Notes: generated from the sequence alone by a model not told the origin. Shown: positions 11,485 through 22,090, counted from the first letter of the stretch. The stretch is 64,000 nucleotides of DNA from Prorocentrum cordatum (GCA_963575745.1 CAUYUJ010002069.1:451951-515950); one strand, 5' to 3'. Program-made: numbers and translations.

Positions 11485-12085
11485 GCGCAAGGGCGTGCGA
11501 ATGATTTCGGCATGCGGTGCGAGAGGCCCGTTTGGCATAATTCCATTGCAATGATGAGAACTTGTGGTTTTAAGGAGAACTCGCAAGAGCGCGAGCGCAG
11601 GTTTTTTGTTGAAAACCGATGTTGCAAAACCATGTGTTTGCATATGGCTTCGCGACGTCGGTTTTGACATCCTTACGACACCGAGGGTTTTTGACTGATT
11701 TCGGCATGCGCGCGCGACGACGCGCGCGCACTTCGTTTCATGTTTTGCACAAAAGGGTTCTTGCGACAGAATGCGCGCAAGACCGTTTGAACGAGTTCGA
11801 CATGCGCGCACGCGTGAAACCCTTTTGGTAGCATGTTATGGACACGTTGAAAACGAAAACATTTTTTTTAAGTTCGCAAGAGCGCGCGCGAGTTTTTTTT
11901 TTAAGCTCCGTGTTGCGAAGCCATGTGTCTTTTATATGTTGCTTGGACACTCGGCTTGAATTCCTTACGAAACCGCGGGTTTTTGAAGGATTTCGGCATG
12001 TTCGCGCGACGACGCGCGCGTGTGCACTTCGTCAAGTTTTTTGCAAGGGGTTCTTGAAAACGGAAGATTGTTGGTCAACGACTGC
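11485..12085. repeat. Two diverged tandem copies of a ~290-bp unit
   Basis: 11490-11770 and 11775-12065 share, in order, CGCAAGAGCGCG, a T-rich run, CATGTGT, CCTTACGA, GGGTTTTTGA, GATTTCGGCATG, CGCGCGACGACGCGCGCG and GGGTTCTTG. CGCGCG-rich stretches are self-complementary. Confidence 0.7.
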
Positions 12086-12309
12086 GCGCGCGTAGTGTTT
12101 TCTCCAGGAAGGATGGCGGGGGGGGTCGATACCGGCTCGGCTGGGATGGTGCGAGTTCATATTTAAGATGAACGATGGGACATAATCGTATGTAAATTGC
12201 AAGACGAAAAAAGGGTGGGGATAATCAGAGGAGGGATGGGGTCTATTTCTTTTTTATTAAGAAGAGTTAACGGTGCAAAGCAACGCAGTGCGAAACAATG
12301 CGAAACAAT

Positions 12310-12512
12310 GCAACGCGGGCGGCGAGGCGGTGGGCGGCGATGAGGTGGCAACGGCGGCCACATGGCGGCCACAGCCGCCCGCATGGCCAGGCGACGAGGC
12401 GGCGACGGCGGCCACATGGCGGCCAGAGCGGCCCGCAGGCCCATGCGACGGGCGGCGATGAGATGCGATGAGGCGGCCACATACCAGCCAGAGCGGCCCG
12501 CAGGCCCAGTTC
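12310..12512. repeat. GGCGGCCACATGGCGGCCA-type tandem repeat
   Basis: Imperfect ~40-50-bp units combine GGCGGCCACATGGCGGCC with CGGCCCGCAGGCCCA. The translations on both strands are repetitive. 12086-12309 holds nothing recognisable. Confidence 0.8.
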
Positions 12513-12714
12513 TTTAGAAGACAAGGAAGAACCCTAAGTGCAAGTACCGTTGAAGGAAACTCAGGCGATCTCTTTGTCTATCTATCGGGGCAACCATCAG
12601 GACAACAATCAATCATATATCTGTCATTATCATTATCGATCGGTCTCACTACCTGTCTACCTCACTACCAATCACTACCATGCTATCTGTCTATCCAACT
12701 ATTCATCGATCGGG

Positions 12715-13045
12715 GGCGACCATCTGGACAACCATCGGGACAATCATCGGGACAACCATCAGGACAACCATCGGGACAACCATTTGGACAACCATCGGGA
12801 CGACCGTCTGACAACTTTTGCGACGACCACCGGGATGATCATCGGAACAACCATCGGGACAACCATCGGGACAACCACCAGTACAACCATCGGGACCATC
12901 GGGACAACTGCAGGCGAGACGACCATCGAGACAACCATCGGGACATCCATCGGGAGAAGCATCGGGACGACCTATCGGACAACCATCGGGACATCCATCG
13001 GGACATCCGCCGGAACAACCATTGGGACAACAATCCAGACAGTTG
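12715..13045. repeat. 12-bp tandem repeat, consensus CATCGGGACAAC
   Basis: About 27 imperfect units. The unit length is a multiple of three, so plus-strand frames read (DNHR)n or (GTTI)n and the minus frame reads VVPMV repeats. These are satellite translations; no start or domain supports a gene. A CTAT/CTAC-rich stretch (12575-12710) precedes it. Confidence 0.9.
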
Positions 13046-13217
13046 GGGGCCACGGACCGGACCCAGAGGGCGAAACATTTTGGTATGGTTCGGCCCCTAC
13101 TGGGGCGGGCACTCGCGCAGGTTCGCTTCGCCCGCATGCGCGCCACGATCGAAACGAAACGACTTCCTGGTAGAAGCACCTCACGTGTCACTGCGGTCTC
13201 ACCCGCCAACCTCCGAT

Positions 13218-13345
13218 CACACGCCACTCGTAGTTCGATCGGCCCTCTTTCGTATCACCCGCCTTGCGGTACTCGCAGCTGCACATGGCTGGGTCTTTCG
13301 TCTGGATATCGATTCTCGTCCTCCCTCGCCTCACGTGGCAAGCCC
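13218..13345 (+). pseudogene. Possible scrap of a Ty1/copia-type reverse transcriptase
   Basis: In one frame the segment reads TPLVVRSALFRITRLAVLAA, then HGWVFRLDID. This resembles the RT start of copia-type elements, where a run of small hydrophobic residues leads to a GW pair and then a catalytic D(V/I)xxAFL. The expected AFL is missing (SRPPSP follows), so if real it is broken just after the first catalytic Asp. No integrase or other RT motif is visible nearby. Confidence 0.25.
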
Positions 13346-13629
13346 TGAGGCTCCTTGGGACCCCCAGGTGTCGATGACGAATGTGCCCCAATTTTGTTAT
13401 ATCAAAAGTATCATCGTACGCGCCAGATCTAGGAGTCAACCCTCGGATCGCCTGGAGACTTCGCCTGGCTATTTGGAGACTCTTCAGCAGTGGGCTGCGA
13501 CGGGTGCAGATGCCAGAGGTGGCCATGGCCCACTGCGCCGCTCGCGCCCTCAACGGGAGGGCGCTGCTCTCGGCCCTGCAGCGCTCCGCTAATCCGACCA
13601 TCGTTGCAGCTGGCGAGCGCCAACTCCCC

Positions 13630-13890
13630 TGACCCTGAACCCGCCGTTCTTTGCTGGAGTTTCCGGCTGAAGATTGTGTTGGAAATGCAACCCAAACGAT
13701 GCGAAAAAGTCGGGCGGAAATTGCCGCCTCGGACACGGAAACAGTACTTCGGGCGGCAATTGCCGCAGAAGTATTACGGAAAAGCGACGGCAAAGTGGGG
13801 CGGCAATTTGCATTCAAGGAGCGTGGGCCGTACGGCGGGAGTTCCCGCCTTGCCTGCGAAATCGCCCAAACCACGGCGGATCCGGAGTCG
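13630..13890 (+). mobile_element. TIR element family B, copy 1
   Basis: Starts near GAACCCGCCGTTCTTTG and ends CCACGGCGGATCCGG, so the ends are inverted repeats around GGATCCGCCGT. Inside are several AAATTGCCGC/GCGGCAATT-type motifs. A copy in opposite orientation lies at 15436-15646, inside an inferred intron of the methyltransferase gene. No ORF of its own; MITE-like. Confidence 0.65.
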
Positions 13891-14784
13891 GGGGGGAGGC
13901 CCGTTCCCGCCCACCATGGCGAGCCCTGGGGCGGCGGGGCGCGGAGGCGCCGCCAGCGCTAGCGGTGCCGCGGAGGCACCAGCGCCGCCGGCGCCAGCGG
14001 GGCCGTCTGCGGCGAGCCCAAGGGCGGCGGGGCGCTCCGCAGGCGCCGCAGGGGCACCAGCGCCAGCGGCAGAGGCTGGCTGTATACGCAAGCCTTGAGA
14101 GCCCTGCGTTGCACCTTGTTCACACGCCCGGCTTCGGGCGCCGGGGCCCTCAAAGATCGACCCGGCTCGAGACATGCCACCGAAAGATGTGGTTTGGGGT
14201 GCGGGTTGTGATTTCTCGTGATGCTCCTTTTTCTCGCGTCGTCGGATCTCAGGGGCGAGTGTCCCTTCGCCAGGGCGGTCCCTGGTGCGCGGGCTTCCTG
14301 GGGGGCGACGCGGGGCCGCCTCCCAGGGCAACGCAAGCCGCGCACCAAGGGTCACGCGTATGGGGGGTCGCCCTTGCGGCGGGAAAACTTAAGATTCGAG
14401 ATCGCCGGATCTCGGTCTATCCGATTTTTTTGACGAGGCCGTCCTGGATTTTGACGGACCAGTGTTCGTTGTATGCCTGCAGCGGGAGCTCGCGTCAAAC
14501 TTCTCCGAGTGGGTCTCGTCACTTTCCGGACGGCCCCGTCAGGCCAAGCCGAGTCCCCCAAACCCGAGTTGTTCGTCTCCCCGATTGTGTGTTCGGCAGG
14601 TTCGCGTCGTGTCGACCGCGGCGACCCCAGCGCGGGCGTTTAAGGTTGAACGCCGCCTGTGGCCCAGAATCGGCCCATCCTTGAACGATCGGGCCTTTTT
14701 GAAGGGGCCGATCGTTCAAGTTTGAACGATCCCCGCGGTGTCAGGAACCAACGCCAGGGTCGACGCGACGCAAACCTGCCGTAG
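13891..14784. other. Upstream flank of the methyltransferase gene; no exon recognised
   Basis: 13920-14090 is GGCGCCGGC-rich low-complexity DNA. A segment near 14455-14570 (with GCCTGCAGCGGGAGCTCGCG) is similar to 15860-15970 (GTCTGCAGCGGCAGCTCGCG), so it is a dispersed repeat. A first exon with the start codon should lie here or further left; none could be chosen with confidence. Confidence 0.4.
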
Positions 14785-17700
14785 CCGACGAGGGCTGGAC
14801 GCGGCACTACGGGGGCACCACCGCCGCCGGCCTGGAGGCCCCACCGCCCTACGGGGACCCGTCCCTGGGCCTGGTGTACTGGGATGCGCGGCACACCGAG
14901 GGCGGCGACGGGCCCTACGACTGGTTCCCTTCGGGGCCCGCTCGGCGTCGGAGCGCGCTCGGCCGCCGGGCCGCCGAGAGGGCTCGACTCGTCAGTATCG
15001 TTGAACCGACCCCGATCCCCATCCACATCCCCTTCGAGACCCCCACCAGATGAACCCCCCAGTTGGGGATGCCCCCCTCGAAAACCGAAGGGAACGGCCT
15101 AATTCACCATTTAGAGGGTTAAATCGGCCAGTGGGGCCCAGGCCACGCCGCTGGGGATAGGGATCGGATAAACGATGCTCAATTCCGACAGCGTGGTGCG
15201 ACAATGGCCCGCTCGGCAGCCGAAGGGGCTCGATCCGCTTCGGCCACGCGCAGAAGGGGGGCAGGGGGAAGGGCGGAAGGCTGCTTAGAAGCGTCTCTGC
15301 TTCTTAGAAGGCGCGGGCCTTTGTTGTATATGCAGGGCCGGCGCCTTCTAAGAAACAGCCTCCTTCCAAGAAGCCTTCCCCCCTCTCCCTACCCCTCTGT
15401 GCGCACCGCTAAGACGGGGCTCGATCACCCCTGACTGCGATCCGCCGTGCTCTGGGCGATTTCGGAAGTCCTTTGATGCCGATTTCCGCTCCAATTTGCC
15501 ATCGCTGTTGCCGCCGTACGTTTGCGGAAATAGCCAGTCTGTTCTGAGGCGGAAATTACAGCAGTTTCGTTGTCGCAGCGGTTGGGTTGCGTTCCCGACA
15601 GCATTGCAAGCAGGAGAAATGATTACAGGACGGCGGATCCAGAGTCGGGGCCATTTCGGCGGCCGAGTGGGGTCGGGCGCCGAGCGGGCCTCGCAAGGAG
15701 CCGCGGAGGTACCTGGGCTTCGAGGCCCTGCGCGGGCCGCTGCTGCGCTGCCTGCCGCCCCCGAACGGCCGGCAGCGGCTGCTGGAGGTGTCGGGGGGGC
15801 GCCAGGAAGCTTGTGCTGAGACCGGGCCTGCCGCCGCGTTGGGGACGGCCGCGGCGCGAATGTCAACGGTCCAGCTTTCGTGCGATGTCTGCAGCGGCAG
15901 CTCGCGGCAGATGTCTCACTGGGTCTTGGCATGGTCCCTGGCGGTCTCGTCGGGGCACCCCCGAGGGCCCCTCCCGAGCCCGAGTCCTGCGCCTCCCCGA
16001 CTGGGCCCCGTCGCCGAGGAGCAGGGCCGAGGCTCGGTGATCCCTGGTCGAGGTGTCTGGGCGGCTCCAGGGTCGAGGCTGCTGCCGCTCTCGGGGTCGC
16101 CACGAGCCGAGCAGCAGCGGGGCGCAGGAGGGCAGGGGAGGAGGGGGAGGAGGAGGAGGAGGAGGAGGAGGAGGAGGAGGAGGAGGAGGAGGAGGAGGAG
16201 GGGGAGGAGGGGGAGGAGGGGGAGGAGGAGGAGGAGGGGAGGAGGAGGAGGAGGAGGAGGAGAGGAGCAGGAGCAGGGAGGAGGAGGAGGAGGAGGAGGA
16301 GGAGGAGGAGGAGGAGGACAGGAGGAGGAGGAGGAGGAGGAGGAGGAGGGAGGGAGGAGGAGGAGGAGGAGGAGGGGGAGAGGAGGAGGAGGAGGAGGAG
16401 GAGGAGGAGGAGGAGGAGGAGGAGCAGGAGCAGGAGCCAGGAGCAGGAGGAGCAGGAGGAGGAGGAGGAGGAGGATAGGAGGAGGAGGAGGGGAGGGGGA
16501 GGAGGGGGAGGAGGGGGAGGAGGAGGAGGAGGAGGAGGAAGGAGGAGGAGGAGGAGGAGGGAGAGGAGGAGGAGAGGAGGGGGAGGAGGAGGGGGAGGAG
16601 GAGGAGGAGGAGGAGGAGGAGGAGGAGGAGGGGAGAAGGAGGAGGAGGAGGGGAGGAGGAGGAGGAGGAGGAGGAGAAGGCCACATGGAGCGTTCCAGAA
16701 AGGGCCTCGCCTTCGAGGGTCGAAGGAGTTACCATCTCTTCCTCAGCGGAAGGGCGGCGGACGTGAAACGAGGCCGCCTCCGCCGGCGGAAGCAGACGGA
16801 AGCTGGCGGAAGTGAAAGATGCGCCCCCAATAGATGACATTGTGTTGGGGTTCAGGGTTTCCGGAACCCGCCACATGGAGGCTGGATCAGACCCGACATG
16901 CTGCCCATGCGCATCCCAGGACAGGTCTTTGGGTCGACCTTGAGAAGCGCGACGCAGACCTGCAGGGTTCACAACGAAGTCGGGCGCGGCGACCGGGTAC
17001 GCCAGGGCTCGGCGTCCGACGGCGTCCGAGCCCTGTCGCCGCCGAGTGGACATGGGATTGAGCCCATTCGGCTGCCGAGCGGGCCAACTTCGCACCACCC
17101 TGTCGGACTTGGGCTCGTTCGGCGGCCCATTCGGGGGTCGAGTGGGCTCACACGCCGGACGGGCTCAGGGGGGAATCGTGGGGACTCCATGAAGAAATCA
17201 CGGCGGAACGTGTTTCTCCAAGTCTGCGGGCGTGACCCGTCCCCCTGAGCGGCCCTCGCTTCGCTTCCCCCCCTCCTTCGGCCGCCACCCCTTCCTTCCT
17301 TTTTCCCCGGTTCCTGCATGGTGGCGCAATTCGCTACCACGGTGCCCCCGTTTAGTTCGCCCCTCCGCCAGCGCAGTTTTTCTGCCAAGCCGCCGACGCA
17401 AAAAGTGATTCTCCAAGTTCGGGCCTCTGGGGCCCGCTGCCGGGCCCCAGGGCTGTCAGGGAACGGCTCGGGGTGGGACGCCAGTCCCTGGGAAGGGGGT
17501 CGCGACCTCCAGGGGCCCACAGTGTGAACGATCCACGGCGTCGGCGTGAGCACTTCACGGCGTCGGGTGTCTGGGATCGGCGCCCAATCGGGGCCCCACC
17601 CTGTCCGGAGGCGGACCGTTTCGCTAGCGGAGGGGGCCCCGTCGCCGAGGTGTCGTCGAGTCTTGGCCGATGCCTCCCCCCCCCGATCCAATCAGAGGGG

Positions 17701-18374
17701 TAGCAAAAGCACAGACACAAGTCATCGTCGACTCCCAGGCAGAGTATGGGAAAATATGGGATATGGGACGGAAGACGAACATCCAGAAAACATGGGAAAG
17801 TAGGGGGAATCTTGGGATTTGTGTCTGTTTATTTGTGTGTCCCAGGACCCCTTCATCCAATCCCGCCCGTCTTGGCTCCCCTCAGAGGTGGGCTGTGGCA
17901 CCTCTGAGGTGCTGCGCTGTCTGTGGCAGATCGGCTGGAAGAGCGCGACCGGGATCGACATATCCGAGGTCGCCGTCGAGAAGGGCGCGCGCCTGGCGGA
18001 TGGCTGCGAGGGCCTCCGTCTGCTGAGGATGGACGCTTGCGAGCTGGACTTCGAGGATGCGAGCTTCGATGCCGTGTTCGACAAAGGGCTCCTGGACACC
18101 CTTGCCACAAGCGGAATGGCGGCGGCTCGCGCAGAGGCCCTACTTTCACACGTGTACCGCGTGCTGAAGCCGGGTGGCGTCTACGCTTTGGTGTCGCACA
18201 GCAAGCCTGCGTTCAGGATGCCATATCTTAGGCTTGCTGAGCATTGGACATGGGCCATCGAGTATCGAAGATGCCTACGGCGAATCACCGCCGCCTCCTG
18301 CAAGCGCCGATGTGGCCGAAAGTTATGGTCAAAGCCTGGGCAACAAATCGAACTATGTGTTTCCCGAGCCGTAG
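14785..18374 (+). CDS. Split SAM-dependent methyltransferase gene (EEF1AKMT4/METTL13-like)
   Basis: Three exons together read as one class I methyltransferase. Exon a (about 14785-14923; left edge uncertain, AG at 14783-14784 or 14743-14744) carries YWDARH and ends in PYDW. Exon b (15709-15787) reads YLGFEALRGPLL...QRLLE. Exon c (17888 to about 18250) carries motif I VGCGTSEVL, an acidic GIDIS (motif II), DACELDFEDASFD (motif III/IV), the family-typical DKGLLDTL, and YRVLKPGGVYALVS. Joining 14923 to 15709 restores the W codon, giving YDWYLGFEALRG; joining 15787 to 17888 gives LLEVGCGTSEV. Both junctions are GT-AG. Known relatives methylate lysines or the N-terminus of translation factor eEF1A; the substrate here is inferred. 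After LAEHWTWAI the frame moves by one base, and SIEDAYGESPPPP...NKSNYVF reads to a stop at 18374. The 5' end is missing. Confidence 0.8.
15196..15430. repeat. Long imperfect palindrome (foldback element) inside intron 1
   Basis: The centre has two perfect 14-base arms, TTCTTAGAAGGCGC (15301-15314) and GCGCCTTCTAAGAA (15341-15354). Pairing extends outward: GGAAGGCTG with CAGCCTCCTTCC, then GCGCAGAAGGGGGGCAGGG with CCTACCCCTCTGTGCGC. The left flank (GGCCCGCTCGGCAGCCGAA, 15210-15228) recurs inverted at 17070-17090. Confidence 0.7.
15436..15646 (-). mobile_element. TIR element family B, copy 2 (in intron 1)
   Basis: Reverse-complement relative of 13630-13890: starts GATCCGCCGTGCTCTGGGCG and ends ACGGCGGATC. 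It ends about 60 bases before the inferred acceptor of exon b. Confidence 0.65.
16130..16685. repeat. (GGA)n tract, about 550 bp
   Basis: Near-continuous GGA/GGGGGA with rare GCA variants. It produces very long artefactual frames on both strands (Glu/Gly/Arg on plus, Pro/Ser/Leu on minus). Purine on one strand only, so triplex or slippage-prone DNA is possible. Confidence 0.95.
17700..17850 (+). mobile_element. TIR element family A, copy 1 (in intron 2)
   Basis: Begins GCACAGACACAAGTC and ends with GATTTGTGTCTGT, i.e. inverted ACAGACACAA ends. The body has TATGGGAAAATATGGGA and AAGACGAACATCCAGAAAAC. Relatives lie at 51330-51480, 51800-51960 and 60440-60545. The copy ends about 40 bases before the exon c acceptor. 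Confidence 0.65.
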
Positions 18375-19465
18375 TGGAAACCCTTCGGGGGAGAGCATCA
18401 GGAGGAGGCGGCGGCGGCGGCGGATCTCCACATGTTCATGTCAACGGAGCATCAGGAGCGGCGGACGCGGGGCGCGCATGCGCAATGTGCCCAAGTCGGT
18501 GACAAAATGTGCAGAGGTCCCCATCCCGTTGATCCATTGAGGACTCCTCGATCGAGAAGCCGGCCAGACCCCAGCAGAGGAGACGACGAACGGGGAACGA
18601 CAGGAGGTGAGAACGACGGGCGAGCGGAGGAGGAGAGAGGCTACGCAGAAGCATCAGGAGAAGGAAGAGGATAAGGCCTCTTGGGAGCCTTTTCAGATCG
18701 GTGCGAATTGTTTCTCAAATCTGGTTTTCGGGGAGGGGGCGGGCATTGCGCATTGGAGTGCAACCATGGAGGAGCCTCTGTATTCAATTGACACCGGTCG
18801 CTTGCCCTGCTCCTCCTGGCACAGCGGGGGAAGCAAGGGCGTGGACCACAGAACTCGGGACTCCTGGGTCTTCAGAGGCGTTGTGACACGCGTGGACAGG
18901 AATGTCGAGGGGCGAGGCCCGATGTATTGGCTGACAGCTCCACAGCACGGACACTTCTACGCATATGGGAAGAAGCAGGGAATCTTGAAGAGCGCATGAA
19001 GCTATCCGCTCTGGGAGTCGGGATGGTCTCCCGAGCGCGCCTAGGTCATGGTCTTGTAAGGCAGCACAAGCTGGGCCACGCAGTTTTTTGGGGTTCGTCT
19101 TGGGCGTCCGGGGGGCCTCTTCAGGGGTAGATTCTGGCGGGTTTGGGGATTGTTTTGCATTGGAATTGGGCTGATCTGGGTTGGTTCGGCCCCAGTGGAT
19201 GGTTTCAAAGTCAAAATTTTGGCAGCATTCGGAGCACGAGGTGGTCGACTCACCTGCGTTTCTTACTTGTTACGAATAATGGGAAACGGAGCCCGGGGGG
19301 CGGGGGAGTGAGCTTCAATGAACACCGAGAGGAGGCGGAAGTCCTTTTCTACAATTGTACCTTACCTGGTTCAGTTGTTCTAGACTTTGACTCCAGCCCG
19401 CCGCGGTCCGTTTTCTAGAATTTTACGACGGCGTCCGTCGTTGCCGGTCAGTCTGTAGGATCGGT
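18375..19465. other. No gene recognised; probable 3' region of the methyltransferase gene
   Basis: 18400-18420 is a short GGC run. The rest is mixed sequence without family-like frames. Some of it may be 3' UTR or further introns. Confidence 0.4.
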
Positions 19466-19469
19466 CGGA

Positions 19470-19476
19470 CGGTTGT

Positions 19477-19533
<57 letters not shown>

Positions 19534-19829
19534 TCGTCGTCTTTGGTTCGCCGCAGTCGGTTGTCGTCGGTCGGACGGTCATCGTTGCCGTCGTCGTTGC
19601 TCGTCGGTCGTCATCGTCGTCGTTTGTTGTCGTCGTCGTCGTCGTTCGTTGTCGTCGTCGTCGGGCGCTCGGTCGCTTGTCGATCGGTCGGTGGGCTCGT
19701 CGGTCGTTCGTTCGTCGCCGTCATGCGTCATCGTCGGTCGGACGGTCGTCGTCGCCGTCGTCGTCGTTCGTCGTCCGTCGGCCGGCCAGCCAGTCGGTCG
19801 GTCGGTTGGTCGTCATCGTTGGCGTCCTT

Positions 19830-19867
<38 letters not shown>

Positions 19868-19948
19868 TCGTCGTTGTCGTTGTCGTCGTTCGTTGTTGTT
19901 CATTGTTTTCGTCGTCATCGTCGTCGTCGGTCGGTCGGTCGGTCGGTG
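19470..19948. repeat. (CGT)n/(GTCGGTCG)n microsatellite
   Basis: About 480 bases of CGT/GTC triplets with interspersed TCGGTCGG tetramers. Three plus-strand frames stay open but read only Val, Ser, Arg strings. Confidence 0.95.
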
Positions 19949-20029
19949 GGGCCAGACCGCCGCAAGGGAAACCGCCCCTTAATATGTGCGACTCGCGTTG
20001 AAAATGGCGCGTGTCCTAAGGAAAAATGT

Positions 20030-20820
20030 TGCACCTGTGTGTGGGGGCACTCTTGGAGCCTCCTGAGAGTTTCCTGGGGGCCAGTTGGAGACCTCTCCGT
20101 GGCTTCCTCGGGTCTTTAGCGGCCTGGGAGGCTTCTTCCGGGCCTCTTGGCAGTCATAAGGCGTCCCTGGCTTGTCTGACGCCGTCGGAAGCCGTGTTGG
20201 GGCCCGCTCTTGGCCGTCTTGGGGTTTTCAGAGCGTTTTATGAGCCTTGTGTGCCATCTCAGGGCCCTCTTGGGGCCGCCTTGGGACCTCTTGGGCCGTC
20301 ATAGTGCCATACAAGCCAGTAGTTGAAAGTTGGTATTTTTGGCTTCCCAGATCCCAATCTACTTCAAGCGCCTTCCTGCTTCAAGGGCCGATATGCCTTA
20401 AGTATGCTATGTTATTCTCTGGGAGGGCCTGAACCCAATCTACTTGATCCGCCTTCCTACTTCGTGATTTGACCTACTTCTTCCGACCGGCGTGTACGTG
20501 AGGCCTTGGGGGCGATCTGGGGGGTCTCTTGGGCGGGTTTGGGCCGTCGGAGGGCCGAGCAGAAGGAACTACCAAAATCAATCAACAACCTTCGGAGCAT
20601 CACTGATGTTGGCCCCTTTGGGCCGTTCTGGCGGACCTCCTAGAAGCCACTTGGGCCGTCTTGGGGCCATCTTGGGGCCTTTTATGGGCCTTTTTGGCAG
20701 TCTTACTCAGGCCACCTTGAGGTCATACTGGGCCGTCTCAGGTGCATCTTGCGGCCATCTTGGGCTCTCTTGAGGCCAGATTGGCCATCCTGAAAGCCAT
20801 CGTCACCATCTTGGGGCCGT
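20030..20820. repeat. Degenerate CTTGGGGCCxTCTTGGG-type repeat with element D, copy 1
   Basis: Short imperfect units (TTGGGGCC, GGCCGTCTTGGG, AGGCC) throughout. 20325-20490 is a distinct insert with CAGATCCCAATCTACTTCAA, CGCCTTCCT(G/A)CTTC twice and TTCTTCCGACCGGCG, which is related to 41915-42065. Confidence 0.75.
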
Positions 20821-21179
20821 CTTGTGGGGAGAGGCCAACGCAGAACGATCTTGGCGGGGCTTTCCGCACGGCGGCGGGTTGGGCCGAGACCTCAGTGGAA
20901 GTTCTTTGCATCAGAAGCAGCACGCCCAAACATCTAGCACGCCGTGCGCCCCTGTGGCACGCCGCATGGGGCGGTGGATGGCGGAAAGTGCGCACATCGT
21001 TCGATCCGCTAGACGGCTTGAAGGGGGTTGGCAGCTTGACCCGCCGGGATCCAGTCGCCAAAATGGCAATTTTGCTGCGGACATCCCCAGACAAGGCTGA
21101 GATGTCTTGGGGTCGCGGCTTCTAGACGGCCAAGACAGCCCGAGAAGATGGCTCTAGGACGCCCCACTTCCGCCCAACA
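20821..21179. other. No gene recognised
   Basis: A 380-base frame is open on plus (from about 20742) and another on minus, but neither shows a domain or exon-like composition. Confidence 0.4.
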
Positions 21180-21490
21180 AATTTCCATGTCGCTGGGGAC
21201 CCCGCAAGCATAAGATGATGTCGACCTCGCTCTTGCCCGAGGGGCGATTTCGCTAGATACATCCTCGCAGCAATTAGATGCTACCGGCGTCGTCTAAGTC
21301 GCGGCTTCGCCCCATTTGGACATCATCATACACATGAAATGTTGTCGACGTCGCTCTTGCCCAACATGGCGGTTTCGTCAGGGACATCCTCGCACAAATG
21401 AGATGGTGTCGGCGTCGTTTTGGCCCTGGTCTTGCCCAACATGGCGACTTCGCTAGGGGCACCTTCAAGAAATTACGTATTTGCGACGTC
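21180..21490. repeat. ~80-bp tandem repeat, about 4 copies
   Basis: Units combine GCCCAACATGGCG, TTCGCTAGGGACATCCTCGC and a GATG(T/A)TGTCGACGTCG segment. A lone related unit appears at 22508-22580. Confidence 0.7.
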
Positions 21491-21944
21491 GTTTGGGGCA
21501 TCGCTATTGCAAGGCCTGCAAATGGTCCAACTGAGGCCTAGAGGACGGACCAAAATGACCCCCATATGGTCAAGAAGGCCTCCAGACAGTTTTTTTTCGT
21601 CAGCGGCGAGGCGGCGAAATCCGCTCCAGCGAGCAGCTAGGTATGGGCACTGGCTAGCGAATTGGCCGGCGTGCAAGGGAGGAGGGGGACGGCCGCGAGG
21701 AAGGTGGGAGGCTCAGACGCCGAAGAAGTCGACGACAAGCAGCCAGGCGGGCAGCACGAGATGGCCTCCAGGCAGGCAGCCCACGAATTTTCCAAGGACG
21801 TCCCAAGAAGGCTCCAGCAGGATCCCCGGCATGGCCGCATAGGGGGCACAAGATGCGCGTTTTTCCCCTCGGGCCAGCGGCCTGCGGCCGTTCTCTCACG
21901 CGCTCAAGTTCTCGACAGGCCCCGAGGGCTTGAGGTTACGTCGG
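21491..21944. other. No gene recognised
   Basis: Mixed GC-rich sequence with overlapping open frames on both strands but no recognisable domain. Confidence 0.4.
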
Positions 21945-22090
21945 GCTGTGCCCCTCTACAGATGGAATATTCCAAAATAGTAAAAAACAGTCTGGGGGCG
22001 ATGTTCTGTGCATTTTGGGGGAATTTTGGTGCATTGTTTGACTATTTTTTATCGTCCAAAATCTGCCTGTAGGGGGACATGCCAGACCTA
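21945..22090 (+). mobile_element. Short TIR element family E, copy 1
   Basis: Starts GTGCCCCTCTACAGATGGAAT and ends GCCTGTAGGGGGACATGCC. The ends are imperfect inverted repeats. The second copy is at 63856-64000 (cut by the window edge). Confidence 0.6.

Larger units (their letters stand above)
14924..15708 (+). other. Inferred intron 1 of the methyltransferase gene
   Basis: Starts GTTCCC after GACTG and ends GCGGAG before GTACCTGG. It contains a long palindromic element (15196-15430) followed immediately by TIR element B copy 2 (15436-15646), so most of the intron is transposon-like. Confidence 0.7.
15788..17887 (+). other. Inferred intron 2 of the methyltransferase gene (2.1 kb)
   Basis: Starts GTGTCGGG after CTGCTGGAG and ends CTCAGAG before GTGGGCTGT. 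GAGGTG occurs at both edges, so the exact cut is ambiguous, but every choice joins LLE to VGCG. It carries a GGA tract (16130-16680), a segment related to intron 1 in inverted orientation (17040-17110), and TIR element A copy 1 (17700-17850). Confidence 0.7.

Noticed and set aside
12468-13173. Frames reading (DNHR)n or (GTTI)n
   Set aside because: 12-bp satellite; unit length divisible by three keeps frames open without selection.
15788-17098. Very long Glu/Gly/Arg (plus) and Pro/Ser/Leu (minus) frames
   Set aside because: Created by the GGA tract inside the inferred methyltransferase intron.
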